Shown here: piece after piece, positions 1 through 6,663 of the stretch
How positions within the stretch are numbered: position 1 is the first letter of the stretch
Layout of the letters: each line of letters starts with the position of its first letter
IMG/VR virus record: IMGVR_UViG_3300025312_000007
Location: 1-46,673 of that record
Strand: one strand, 5' to 3'
DNA length: 46,673 nucleotides
From: a virus
Position numbers and translations under genes: made by a program
Notes under the pieces: model-generated
What the model was told of the DNA's origin: nothing
The model's database searches: none
The model's input: the letters and a program-made list of their open reading frames with translations, nothing else

Positions 1-99
1 TTGAAATAGCTTTCGAATAAAATACCCAGTCGCTTATTGACTTTTTGTAAGGCATATTAGAATCAAAGTCTTCACAATTCCCATCAGAATCTATAGTAA
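1..99. repeat. Direct terminal repeat, left copy
   Basis: Bases 1-99 are identical to 46575-46673. An exact 99-bp end overlap is what an assembler leaves when it closes a circular or circularly permuted molecule (99 is a common k-mer size). The gene crossing the join stays open, which supports true circularity. A genuine short terminal repeat of the virion DNA cannot be excluded from sequence alone. Confidence 0.95.
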
Positions 100-163
100 A
101 GACTACATATTTTTTACCTTCTCGAACTTTAATTCTTTTAGATATTTCAGTTGTGACTTTCAT
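1..163 (-). CDS. Small hypothetical protein, N-terminal part (crosses the circular join)
   Basis: The ATG at 163-161 overlaps the TGA of the NinG-like gene (ATGA). Reading continues off the left end and resumes at 46574, ending at 46543, for a total of 64 aa beginning MKVTTEISKRIKVREGKKYV and ending KEIKKYD. It is rich in Lys and Glu with no recognisable domain. Its stop overlaps the start of the next gene at 46550. Its continuity across the join shows that the ends are artificial. Function unknown. Confidence 0.8.
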   Translation of the reverse strand, partial: MKVTTEISKRIKVREGKKYVVFTIDSDGNCEDFDSNMPYKKSISDWVFYSKAIS

Positions 164-579
164 TTTAGTAAACTTTTGTATTTCAAATAAATTGTCTCTA
201 GTTCATGCACCTTGAATTGCTTGACAATACCCCTCATTGCTAGCATTGTGTCTACCTCTTGTTGTCCGTATTCTCTTACCATTTTCTTTAGATAATCCGG
301 CCAAGCGCCTTTAAGCCCGATATTACAGTGATAGCATTGCGAATGTACTTGTCGTTCATCAAAAAGAAAAATCGGATGGCGACCAGGAATGAAATGTCCA
401 GCTTGAGCTTGTTTGAAATCTAATTCTTTTCCGCATGTGTAGCATAAAATTACTTTCCTTCCACCTAAGTCAATTGTGTCGCGTTGGCGTATCCACTTAG
501 AGAAAACGTCCCATGCTTTTTTCTTTAACTTACTTACCGTTTGCTTTTTTGGTTTTTTTACGCCAATACTTTTGGACAT
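160..579 (-). CDS. NinG/Rap-like recombination protein
   Basis: 139 aa. The pattern fits the NinG (lambda Rap) family: a basic N-terminus with FSKWIRQRD (about residues 26-34), then CYTCGKEL (46-53), QAGHFIPGR (59-67) and QCYHCN (81-86), that is, two CxxC zinc knuckles around an HNH-like core. Lambda NinG is a structure-specific nuclease acting in recombination (family knowledge); here that role is inferred. It is shorter than lambda NinG (about 204 aa). The start overlaps the upstream gene by 50 nt and has a weak purine-rich ribosome site. It is one of the few recognisable DNA-metabolism genes in a genome with no polymerase or helicase. Confidence 0.8.
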   Translation of the reverse strand: MSKSIGVKKPKKQTVSKLKKKAWDVFSKWIRQRDTIDLGGRKVILCYTCGKELDFKQAQAGHFIPGRHPIFLFDERQVHSQCYHCNIGLKGAWPDYLKKMVREYGQQEVDTMLAMRGIVKQFKVHELETIYLKYKSLLK

Positions 580-745
580 AGCTCTCTAATCCTCTTTTAA
601 CCTGAAAGACCTTAGAGATTGGAATTGAAATCACCTGCTCGCCATTACTTTTTAAAATGTATAAAACTAAGATATTCTCGTTGGCGTACATTCTTACGCT
701 TTGTGTTTCTTTAATTTTTGTAAGTTCTTCGGTGATGATTTTCAT
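530..745 (-). CDS. Small hypothetical protein
   Basis: 71 aa when started at the ATG at 745, which overlaps the upstream TGA (ATGA). A longer frame reaching 760 exists but lacks this coupling. The sequence is mixed beta/alpha in character (VRMYANENILVLYIL) with a very basic C-terminus (WRKKTKKANGK). No family recognised. Its 3' end overlaps the NinG-like gene by 50 nt, so the two are likely co-translated. Confidence 0.7.
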   Translation of the reverse strand: MKIITEELTKIKETQSVRMYANENILVLYILKSNGEQVISIPISKVFQVKRGLESYVQKYWRKKTKKANGK

Positions 746-1092
746 TTTGTTGCATTCCAAGCCACATGTTCTTTAGTTTCTTTACAAAATATTCCCCTCC
801 ACGGCTTACCAGTTTTACTTATTCCTTCCTTGTAGTCAGCATCAGCACCACAAGTGGCACAGACATATTTCTTACCTTGACCAGAGGTTGCATTCATTAT
901 CGGGTCTTTGTTTAATTGTATTTCGCTTGTGTCTTTATTCCAGGATGGTTCAAAACCCCTTTTAATATAAGTGTTAATTATCTTTACTATTTGAGTGGCC
1001 TTGTAGCTACTCGGAACGCTTTTCTTTATATGAAAGCCTTTGTAATATAAATCTATGCTTGTCCAAGATGTTTCTTTGGTATCGTTATTCAT
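742..1092 (-). CDS. Hypothetical protein with C-terminal zinc-knuckle
   Basis: 116 aa. The N-terminal half (SIDLYYKGFHIKKSVPSS) is predicted beta-rich. The C-terminal part has CATCGADADYKEG followed about 20 residues later by FCKETKEHVAW, so it could bind zinc through CxxC...C...H. The start overlaps the end of the membrane-anchored lysozyme-like gene by 8 nt. Possibly a nucleic-acid-binding protein, but no family is recognised. Confidence 0.7.
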   Translation of the reverse strand: MNNDTKETSWTSIDLYYKGFHIKKSVPSSYKATQIVKIINTYIKRGFEPSWNKDTSEIQLNKDPIMNATSGQGKKYVCATCGADADYKEGISKTGKPWRGIFCKETKEHVAWNATK

Positions 1093-1669
1093 ATTTAGTT
1101 AATGCACATCCGTTGGTGTAGCCCACCCAGGCATTAAAGTTACCCTTACCATTACCTTCTTTACCATCGGCCCTGTCCCAAACTTTATATCCACAACTTA
1201 TATTTCCTTCAGGAGTGGCAACTTCTAATAGAGAGCATCCAGGGGTTTTAAAATGAACGGAATTTATACGCATGTAGCCTACGTCTATGCTTCCATTGGT
1301 ATTTGTATTAAACCCATCAGCGGGATGGTTTAGGCCTTCACATCGAGACACGGCTATGGCCATTCGATAATGCTCAATTCCGAAAGTTTTGTATATTAGT
1401 TGTTCAGGCTCAGTCTCTAAATCCTCAGGTGCAGGAATTGACTCTAATATGGTAACTATTTCTTTGGTTGGTATTTCTCTTGCCTTTATTTCTATTGGCT
1501 TTTTGAACTCAACAGTGACAGGTTGGTTAAAGACTAGTTCATTACTATCAAACCAAGCGTTTACCGACCTTAGAAGCGCGTACATAGCCCCACACGCTAA
1601 TATAAAGATTGATAGCCCAAGTAGAAACCAAGTCTTTTTGTTTATGTGTAATTTATATTTATTTACCAT
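1085..1669 (-). CDS. Membrane-anchored lysozyme-like transglycosylase
   Basis: 194 aa. Residues about 12-33 form one hydrophobic helix (WFLLGLSIFILACGAMYALL), preceded by basic residues, so an N-in anchor is predicted. After a Glu/Pro linker, residues about 100-190 match the lysozyme-like SLT fold: AVSRCEGLN contains the probable catalytic Glu, NGSIDVGYMRINS is the usual [N]GSxDxGxxQINS block, and FNAWVGYTNG is the C-terminal block. The expected activity is peptidoglycan glycan-chain cleavage at the membrane. It lies away from the holin/endolysin group, so it may act in superinfection exclusion or local wall remodelling instead of final lysis (inference). The ribosome site is GAGG, 7 nt before the ATG. 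Confidence 0.75.
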   Translation of the reverse strand: MVNKYKLHINKKTWFLLGLSIFILACGAMYALLRSVNAWFDSNELVFNQPVTVEFKKPIEIKAREIPTKEIVTILESIPAPEDLETEPEQLIYKTFGIEHYRMAIAVSRCEGLNHPADGFNTNTNGSIDVGYMRINSVHFKTPGCSLLEVATPEGNISCGYKVWDRADGKEGNGKGNFNAWVGYTNGCALTKYE

Positions 1670-1845
1670 GATGTGTCCTCGTAGTCTTCGTAAGACATTC
1701 TAATTTTCCTTTTTTCAATATATCTTAGTCCTTTTAAATAACCTTCTAAGTAAGCCTTTACTTCATCTTTACTAAGTTTTACTTGTGCATGAAGTATTGC
1801 TTTGTTTAATTTGTTTAATTCTTTTAAAGTATTCATATTATTCAT
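1663..1845 (-). CDS. Small hypothetical protein
   Basis: 60 aa from the ATG at 1845 (MNNMNTLKELNKLNK). Alternative starts at 1875 and 1836 are possible, the last lying just after the upstream stop. It is helical, charged and rich in Lys and Glu, with a Tyr/Asp/Glu-rich end (SYEDYEDTSW). No family recognised. It overlaps the genes on both sides. Confidence 0.6.
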   Translation of the reverse strand: MNNMNTLKELNKLNKAILHAQVKLSKDEVKAYLEGYLKGLRYIEKRKIRMSYEDYEDTSW

Positions 1846-2020
1846 CAAGTAAACTTTGAACGCCGCGATCTTCATAATCTACATATTCATATGGATCTAT
1901 ATTTGTCTTTGGTAAACCATCTTCGGATTTGTTATAAGTGATTACAGTTTCCATGTTTTTATAAACTCTAGTAACAAAGTCGTTGAATAGTTTGTCTTGT
2001 GGGCGAAGAGATTTGTTCAT
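1838..2020 (-). CDS. Small hypothetical acidic protein
   Basis: 60 aa, beginning MNKSLRPQDKLFNDF. The C-terminal half is acidic with several Tyr (DPYEYVDYEDRG). It starts 2 nt after the stop of a ribbon-helix-helix gene and is probably in the same operon. No family recognised. Confidence 0.65.
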   Translation of the reverse strand: MNKSLRPQDKLFNDFVTRVYKNMETVITYNKSEDGLPKTNIDPYEYVDYEDRGVQSLLDE

Positions 2021-2021
2021 G

Positions 2022-2159
2022 TTATTTCTTACTAGTAACTATAAATGTTTGGATTACAAGTCTAAGTGCTTGGCTGAAACGACTCTCGTATCTTTCAATT
2101 GCAAGCTTTTTAATAAACTCATATTGTTCGGGGGTTATTGAGATGCTTAACTTTTTCAT
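2022..2159 (-). CDS. Ribbon-helix-helix (CopG-like) regulator
   Basis: 45 aa (MKKLSISITPEQYEFI...). A short beta strand (KKLSISIT) is followed by two helices (PEQYEFIKKLAIERY; RFSQALRLVIQTFIV), the canonical RHH layout of dimeric DNA-binding repressors. The start overlaps the upstream TGA by ATGA. A possible target is the 20-bp palindrome at 2593-2612 (inference). Confidence 0.75.
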   Translation of the reverse strand: MKKLSISITPEQYEFIKKLAIERYESRFSQALRLVIQTFIVTSKK

Positions 2160-2350
2160 ATTGCCAAATATACATCAAAAATACCTTTTGCTTTCCTTAG
2201 AGAATTAGTAAAATGTGTTTCCTCGCCTGTTTTGGCAATAATGAAAGTTGGATGTTGAATACCATCTTTCCATAAACAAACAGTTTCTCCGTTTTTGCTA
2301 CATCCTCTCTGTAATAATTTTTTAGAAACCTCGGACTTTACATTTTTCAT
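2156..2350 (-). CDS. Small hypothetical protein, probably leaderless
   Basis: 64 aa (MKNVKSEVSKKLLQRGCSKN...). Contains a compact beta-like core (ETVCLWKDGIQHPTFIIAK) and resembles small phage toxin-like folds only superficially; no family assigned. The ATG lies 7 nt after a -10 box, so its mRNA is predicted to be leaderless. It is the first gene of the RHH operon. Confidence 0.7.
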   Translation of the reverse strand: MKNVKSEVSKKLLQRGCSKNGETVCLWKDGIQHPTFIIAKTGEETHFTNSLRKAKGIFDVYLAI

Positions 2351-2357
2351 TAGTGTT

Positions 2358-2386
2358 AGCTTATACTACGAAGTATTACTTGTCAA
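2358..2386 (-). promoter_or_regulatory. Leaderless promoter for the RHH operon
   Basis: On the minus strand: TTGACA (2386-2381), 17-bp spacer, TAAGCT (2363-2358), 7 nt, then the ATG at 2350. An overlapping TATAAG with a 15-bp spacer is an alternative -10. The -35 lies inside the end of the upstream gene. Confidence 0.6.
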
Positions 2387-2579
2387 CACCCAAAATAGCT
2401 TCCCTTTTAAAAGCTTGAAATGCAGACTTATATATACGACTACATATTTGCTGTTTGTGAGTTACTTGGCCCCTATCCATTAAAGATATCTTTTCACCGC
2501 AGACCACACATACATTTACGTGTTTAAGTGAATTAAACCACTTTTGGTGGGATATGTTATTGTAATTTCTAATAGTCAT
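2376..2579 (-). CDS. Small zinc-finger-like protein
   Basis: 67 aa. CVVCGEKISLMDRGQVTHKQQIC gives a CxxC...H...C pattern that probably binds one zinc ion. Similar small HNH-like or zinc-ribbon proteins are common in phage early regions, but the core His-Asn-His residues are not convincing here. It is preceded by a palindromic site at 2593-2612. Confidence 0.65.
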   Translation of the reverse strand: MTIRNYNNISHQKWFNSLKHVNVCVVCGEKISLMDRGQVTHKQQICSRIYKSAFQAFKREAILGVDK

Positions 2580-2592
2580 GTATTGTATTTAG

Positions 2593-2612
2593 TTAATTCT
2601 TTTAAGAATTAA
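2593..2612. promoter_or_regulatory. Perfect 20-bp palindrome, operator candidate
   Basis: TTAATTCTT-TT-AAGAATTAA on the plus strand: two 9-bp arms with a 2-bp centre, 14 nt upstream of the ATG at 2579. The 2-bp centre is too tight for a good RNA hairpin, so a DNA-binding dimer site is more likely. The rest of 2580-2727 shows a T8 run (minus strand) and nothing else clear. Confidence 0.5.
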
Positions 2613-2727
2613 ATAGGAAAATAATCCCCCCGTTCCGATTTACGTTGGATTACCTGCACTTACGGACAAGAACAAAAAAAACAACTCTTTGCCTAGACTG
2701 TTTCATCTACAATTGCCCGATGGGCTC

Positions 2728-3198
2728 TTAATTTATAAGTAAAAGAACTAAAACACCAAAAACACCTTTTACTAGCTCTTTCAAGTCTTTTCCTTCTGCA
2801 TCTCTACCCTGATAAACAAACAGCTTTTCGTAACATTGATTGATCTCATTGTTATAGAGCCTTAATACTGCATTTCTTGTCTTTGCGCATTCACTACACC
2901 TATTGTATTTTGCTTCGCCTTCATAGTTTAAAATACTAAACCACTTGTGGTAGGTTGTTAGTTTGTGAGTATTTTTACCCTTGGTGTGGGTTTCGTGTAT
3001 TAAGATTTCCTTCCAACCCAAATCGTTGTCTTGTGGAAACTGCATTGAATCTAGTTGTTTCTTTGCTTCTTTCCAATCCTCCGGTTTTGGTAGATTAAGT
3101 GAGGCCTTAGCTATACTAGAAATGTTTTTTACTTCCTTCATATCTCTTTTTAAATAAGTCTCTTTCTGCTTAATAAACATTTCGTATGCTGGATTCAT
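2728..3198 (-). CDS. Hypothetical protein with zinc-binding centre
   Basis: 156 aa from the ATG at 3198, which overlaps the upstream TGA (ATGA) with AGAGGTG upstream; a GTG at 3210 is an alternative. It is helical and Lys/Glu-rich at the N-terminus, followed by a pattern with H (HETHTKGKNTH), CSECAKTRN and C (NQCYEKLF) that may hold zinc. The C-terminus is hydrophobic (VFGVLVLLLIN). No family recognised. Confidence 0.65.
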   Translation of the reverse strand: MNPAYEMFIKQKETYLKRDMKEVKNISSIAKASLNLPKPEDWKEAKKQLDSMQFPQDNDLGWKEILIHETHTKGKNTHKLTTYHKWFSILNYEGEAKYNRCSECAKTRNAVLRLYNNEINQCYEKLFVYQGRDAEGKDLKELVKGVFGVLVLLLIN

Positions 3199-3968
3199 TT
3201 GTTTTTCCACCTCTTTTCAAAGTCTGTCATTTCTTCTTGCGGTTCTACTTGGGGCAATATCTCGGCTATCTTTGTGGCTATCGTTTTAATAGTCCAACTA
3301 TATTCTGCATCTCTTTCGTGTTCCATGACTGAGATAATTTGATCTGGTGTTCTACCATTCATAAACATTGTCTTAATTGCTTGTTGGATTGGTTTATATT
3401 CGTCTCCTTTGGGGTCTATACCTTTTACTTCCTTGTACTTCTCTATCACTCTGTTGTAGTCCTCTTGGGGATAAGACTCATCTTTTCTTTTCTTCGCGGG
3501 GGTCATTCTATGGCAATAAACACACTCTATAAAAGCCTGTTCTTCTGGTTCTTTCGGGGTAAGATAATGTTGTTTAACAAGTTCTCTATCAATATCTGAC
3601 CTAGAGTTGGTTTCTGCTAGTTCCAACATATATTTATAATTATCGTCATCTACGTGGGGAACCACCTTAGCCAGCTTCGTCCAGCCTATTTTATTCAACT
3701 CGCTCGGAGCGAGTGAATATTTGTCTATAAAAGTCTCGTAGATTTGTATCCATCTTAAGGTGGTTGTTCTATCGAAAGCAAACTCTGGTCGTGCAAGGTA
3801 GGAGAAAAAAGATTCCTCGCCCTCAATTTTCCATAATTGTTTATCCCTAACTTCTTTTAATCTTTTTGTAAGTTCCCAAACAAGTATATCGGCACGATTT
3901 CTCAACTCAAGAATTTCGTTGGTTATTTTGCGAGCATAATCAGCCGTTGTTATCTGTTTGTTTTCCAT
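3195..3968 (-). CDS. Hypothetical protein, possible DNA-binding/replication-associated
   Basis: 257 aa from the ATG at 3968 (a GTG at 3989 is possible). The N-terminal 100 residues are helical and resemble HTH-containing phage regulators (ARPEFAFDRTTTLRWIQIYE). A single knuckle CVYCHRM sits near residue 150. The C-terminal third (YKPIQQAIKTMFMNGRTPDQIISVME) looks like a helical DnaD/primase-C-like segment. It is the largest gene of the small-protein region and therefore the best candidate for a replication initiator, but this is positional inference only. Confidence 0.6.
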   Translation of the reverse strand: MENKQITTADYARKITNEILELRNRADILVWELTKRLKEVRDKQLWKIEGEESFFSYLARPEFAFDRTTTLRWIQIYETFIDKYSLAPSELNKIGWTKLAKVVPHVDDDNYKYMLELAETNSRSDIDRELVKQHYLTPKEPEEQAFIECVYCHRMTPAKKRKDESYPQEDYNRVIEKYKEVKGIDPKGDEYKPIQQAIKTMFMNGRTPDQIISVMEHERDAEYSWTIKTIATKIAEILPQVEPQEEMTDFEKRWKNK

Positions 3969-4197
3969 TTTTGAAGAAACACGGGCCACATTGATCCATT
4001 TCTGGAAAAATATTCGGCTTTTCTACATACCAAAACTTCCAAATCTTTTTACCACAAGTTTTACAGTGTGTAACTGCATCCTTTTGAAGAAGTTGCTCCC
4101 ACATTTCGTCTTGTAACATAACCCAATCTACTATACTTTTAAAGGTCTTACAATAACCAATTTGTGCGTAAATGTGAAAATATATTGTGTGAAACAC
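3940..4197 (-). CDS. Zinc-ribbon protein
   Basis: 85 aa from a GTG at 4197, or 59 aa from the ATG at 4119 (MLQDEMWEQLLQ). The first 26 residues have no support beyond being open. Two knuckles, CKTCGKKIW and CGPCFF, make a CxxC...CxxC zinc ribbon. Probable nucleic-acid or protein binder. It overlaps the following gene. Confidence 0.6.
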   Translation of the reverse strand: MFHTIYFHIYAQIGYCKTFKSIVDWVMLQDEMWEQLLQKDAVTHCKTCGKKIWKFWYVEKPNIFPEMDQCGPCFFKNGKQTDNNG

Positions 4198-4300
4198 GAT
4201 CCGCTATTGACAAGGCTTGACCAAATGCCATAATAAATTACCCTAGTGGGCTAAGTCATAGTACGACCCTCGCTAGGATTGATAGTTTCTTTTTTAAATA

Positions 4301-4357
4301 GTTTAAGCGGGGAGGGACTTCATTATCAGGGCAGGCTAAACATATCCCCGCTTAGAC
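4301..4357 (-). other. Long inverted repeat / structured RNA candidate
   Basis: Arms 4301-4313 and 4345-4357 pair over 13 positions with one mismatch (core TAAGCGGGGA / TCCCCGCTTA) around a 31-nt loop. No U-tract follows in the transcription direction, so it is not a simple terminator. It lies in the 175-bp gene-free stretch 4198-4372, where no reading frame is convincing. Confidence 0.5.
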
Positions 4358-4372
4358 TTTAAACCTTGGAGG

Positions 4373-4588
4373 CTAAGTAATAAAAGAATTCTTTCCTCTT
4401 TTAAGAAGTAAACCCTTTACTGGACACATCATTTCACCATCAACCTCCCGACATCGTTCACAATCGGGATCACCCTCTTTGTAAATGGTAATCTCTCTAG
4501 GAAGTTTCTCAAAAGCATAAATTTCTGACTTAAATCTTTCCCCGCACCTTGTGGTAAACTGATATTTATGTTCTAAAAGTTCTTTCAT
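4373..4588 (-). CDS. Small zinc-binding protein
   Basis: 71 aa. Cysteines at CGERFK, DCERCREVDGEMMC and a basic C-terminus suggest a zinc-stabilised fold. The ATG overlaps the upstream TGA, and a good ribosome site (AAAGGAG) lies just ahead. Last gene before the structured gap 4198-4372. No family recognised. Confidence 0.65.
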   Translation of the reverse strand: MKELLEHKYQFTTRCGERFKSEIYAFEKLPREITIYKEGDPDCERCREVDGEMMCPVKGLLLKRGKNSFIT

Positions 4589-4845
4589 TTTCTCCTTTTT
4601 CTTTGTGGAAACCTCCAGCCGCCTGCCGCCGCGTTATCGGTGTTGTCTCTGGCGGTTTTAAGCATTTCCTCATCGTGTTCTGTATTCCAAAATACATCTC
4701 CATTCTTAACTAATTCATCTCTTTCTCCAAAGGTCTTTTTAAAAGAATCCTTAGTTCCATCGTAATTTTTAAAAGTTTGAATCATGTCTGGATGAACGCA
4801 AAATTGTTTTTCTGGATCAATGTATCGTTTACCTCGCTCTTTCAT
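4585..4845 (-). CDS. Hypothetical protein
   Basis: 86 aa, highly charged (MKERGKRYIDPEKQFCVHPD...), ending in a basic tail (RFPQRKRRK). The start overlaps the HNH gene stop by ATGA, so the two are co-translated. No family recognised. Confidence 0.65.
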   Translation of the reverse strand: MKERGKRYIDPEKQFCVHPDMIQTFKNYDGTKDSFKKTFGERDELVKNGDVFWNTEHDEEMLKTARDNTDNAAAGGWRFPQRKRRK

Positions 4846-5105
4846 TTGATTCTATTACTAGGACATCTGCCCGTATGTTCGCACTCAAAAATGGTTATCA
4901 AGTTTGTGGGATCGTTTCCTCCATGGGCTCTTTGGGGTTGAATGTGGTGTACATGAAGATGCGGACAGGGTTCGCCGTCATAAGGACACACATCATTTTT
5001 ATACCAACCACGCCCCTCAGAATAATGTCTCATTTGTGAGTGGTAATCGTCCCTTTCTAGTATTGCTTCACGTTGGTTTTTAGTTAAAGGTAATTCAGGT
5101 GACAT
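4842..5105 (-). CDS. HNH endonuclease
   Basis: 87 aa. HVHHIQPQRAHGGNDPTNL is a canonical HNH core (HH...N...), followed by ECEHTGRC with zinc-type cysteines; CPYDGEPCPH supplies the first pair. This is the compact HNH form found near phage packaging and early genes. It could be a homing nuclease or a packaging helper; the terminase is 39 kb away in linear terms, so the first seems likelier. Overlaps its neighbours on both sides. Confidence 0.8.
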   Translation of the reverse strand: MSPELPLTKNQREAILERDDYHSQMRHYSEGRGWYKNDVCPYDGEPCPHLHVHHIQPQRAHGGNDPTNLITIFECEHTGRCPSNRIK

Positions 5106-5370
5106 CTACGTACTTACCCATCAATGGGCCATGAAGTCCGTAATAACTAATTTCTCCAAAAACATCCTCTGCAACAAATTCTTGTTCTCCGCCATCAAAG
5201 TCTCTATATTTAACTTCGGCGACCGATGTTTCGCCAAGACTGTTTGCTTCCTGTATTTCCATCATATATTGAGTTACCTCATCAAGCGGCATAACAACTT
5301 GTATGCCTCTTTTTTGTCCTTTTCTATCTGTTCGTACCGCTAAAATATTAACTCCATTTTCTACTGTCAT
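5095..5370 (-). CDS. Hypothetical protein
   Basis: 91 aa from the ATG at 5370, with GGGTGA 5 nt ahead; a GTG at 5379 is less likely. Predicted beta strands (NGVNILAVRT; RGIQVVMPL) followed by an acidic stretch. No family recognised. It overlaps the HNH gene by 11 nt. Confidence 0.65.
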   Translation of the reverse strand: MTVENGVNILAVRTDRKGQKRGIQVVMPLDEVTQYMMEIQEANSLGETSVAEVKYRDFDGGEQEFVAEDVFGEISYYGLHGPLMGKYVDVT

Positions 5371-5382
5371 ATAAATCACCCC

Positions 5383-5718
5383 CTACACTGGTTCTAAATC
5401 ATCGGGTGGTGGTAATTCTCGTGGACTTTCCGTCCCCCGATTCTTTCTTCCAGCATTATCCTCAATCTCATGGTAAAGAATAAGTTGTCCATTGTTATCA
5501 AGTCTTGGCTCATATAGATAACTCCCGCCAGCATCAGGTGCATAATCCATAATCCAGTAGTTTGCATCTCTTGCGGCCCCCTTAACACACTGAGCACACC
5601 TGCAAGTATCAACGTGAGGATCCCTAATTCTCTCGGCTCTTGCAAATGCCTTTTTTGCCTCTCGGTCTGCATATCTTCTGACATATTCTTCTTGTGCATT
5701 TTCAAATTCTTTAGTCAA
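5383..5718 (-). CDS. Hypothetical charged protein (TTG start)
   Basis: 111 aa from a TTG preceded by a strong GGAGGAGG. It has an Arg/Glu-rich N-terminal helix (YVRRYADREAKKAFARAERI), then TCRCAQCVKG, a possible zinc knuckle, and a Pro-rich tail. A second frame over the same bases (5394-5705) is a shadow of it. No family recognised. Confidence 0.65.
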   Translation of the reverse strand: MTKEFENAQEEYVRRYADREAKKAFARAERIRDPHVDTCRCAQCVKGAARDANYWIMDYAPDAGGSYLYEPRLDNNGQLILYHEIEDNAGRKNRGTESPRELPPPDDLEPV

Positions 5719-5725
5719 GTATTAC

Positions 5726-6064
5726 TCAACCTCCTCCTGTCGGCGTTGCTACTGGAGCTGGATTTGCCCACAGTCCCCTTTCTTCTCGACATTCATCTAA
5801 AGTTACACCCGGCGCACCCATGGCCTGTCTTAATATATTCTCATTAAGACAATCTCCCACTAAGTTTTCGTGATCTCTCTTGCCTTCTGCAACATTAGAT
5901 ACTGCTGTGTATACTAATCCCGCAGACCCCGCAATAAATGCTCCTACAGCTAGAGCCCTTGCAACATAATCCTTTTTCTCTACACGCAAACCATCGCTGG
6001 GAATAAAATATCTATTTCCTTTATTGTCTTCTGCAATTATGCTTTTTTCACCTGTTTCTTTCAT
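5726..6064 (-). CDS. Membrane protein of unknown function
   Basis: 112 aa. One hydrophobic helix at about residues 35-55 (VARALAVGAFIAGSAGLVY) separates a charged N-terminal part from a Cys-containing C-terminal part (VGDCLNENI, LDECREERG). It ends in PTGGG. The start overlaps the stop of the sigma-like gene as TAATG, so translation is coupled. No family recognised. Confidence 0.65.
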   Translation of the reverse strand: MKETGEKSIIAEDNKGNRYFIPSDGLRVEKKDYVARALAVGAFIAGSAGLVYTAVSNVAEGKRDHENLVGDCLNENILRQAMGAPGVTLDECREERGLWANPAPVATPTGGG

Positions 6065-6294
6065 TAGTAATCACCCCCGAAATATTTGGCAACAACTTCT
6101 TTTACTGCTGCCATTCGTTGTGAAATTGCTTGTTTGGTAACTCCAAACTCTCCCGCTATATCATCGAGCGTGAATCCTTCCATTGTTAATGCAAATACCG
6201 ATAACTGTCTAGGCGACAGGTCATCCATTAGGGCTTTTAATTTCTCTTTATAAGCAACCATTTCTATCGCTTGATCTTCAACTGATCTTTCCAT
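6064..6294 (-). CDS. Sigma region 4-like HTH protein
   Basis: 76 aa. Residues about 25-70 (LSPRQLSVFALTMEGFTLDD, then IAGEFGVTKQAISQRMAAVK) match the sigma-70 region 4 / LuxR-type helix-turn-helix, the part of sigma factors that reads the -35 box. Regions 1-3 are absent, so it is a partial sigma or a regulator. It has a good ribosome site (AAAGGA). It is a plausible reader of the extended -35 element found at six structural-gene promoters (inference). Confidence 0.75.
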   Translation of the reverse strand: MERSVEDQAIEMVAYKEKLKALMDDLSPRQLSVFALTMEGFTLDDIAGEFGVTKQAISQRMAAVKEVVAKYFGGDY

Positions 6295-6410
6295 TATTTA
6301 AATCCTTTCTGGGGCGCAAAAGAAGAAAACTCAATAAAGAGGTTATACGAAGTTAAAGCTAGTTTCTTACTTTGTATTGGCGTAAATAGTCCTAAACATA
6401 CAAATAATAA
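6295..6410. other. Short gene-free stretch
   Basis: 116 bp between the holin stop and the sigma-like gene. A TATAAC hexamer is present on the minus strand but without a matching -35 box. A Shine-Dalgarno (AAAGGA) precedes the ATG at 6294. No hairpin with a U-tract is apparent. Confidence 0.4.
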
Positions 6411-6638
6411 TTAGAAACGAGTTAGTCCTTTCTCTGCTACTCCCGTTTTATGCAATGCGGAATCTGCAAATCTTAGTCCTGCTGTTAATAATAAGTAAAA
6501 TGTTGGATCCAGATTAAGTCCACCAAGATTTTCAAGTAAAAATCCAACTACCGCCGTTGCAAAAGCCAACACTCCCCACCTTAATGATTCTACTACAAGT
6601 TTTCCTAAAGGACTTTCTAAAAACTTTAATTTGGTCAT
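6411..6638 (-). CDS. Holin-like membrane protein
   Basis: 75 aa. A basic N-terminus is followed by two hydrophobic segments (WGVLAFATAVVGFLLENL and PTFYLLLTAGLRFADSAL), which fits a small two-helix holin. It follows the M23 endolysin by 25 nt with its own ribosome site (AAGGTG). The likely role is timed permeabilisation of the inner membrane. The assignment rests on topology and context. Confidence 0.65.
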   Translation of the reverse strand: MTKLKFLESPLGKLVVESLRWGVLAFATAVVGFLLENLGGLNLDPTFYLLLTAGLRFADSALHKTGVAEKGLTRF

Positions 6639-6663
6639 TTTATATCACCTTCTTCTATTAATC

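Noticed and set aside
1389-1703. 104-aa plus-strand frame
   Set aside because: Antisense to the lysozyme-like gene, with no promoter or ribosome site.
2580-2727. Rho-independent terminator from the T8 run (minus strand)
   Set aside because: The nearest stem (GCCC/GGGC) is only 4 bp and about 40 nt from the T-run.
5394-5705. 103-aa frame overlapping the 111-aa gene
   Set aside because: Shifted frame of the same bases; lower protein-like character and no ribosome site.
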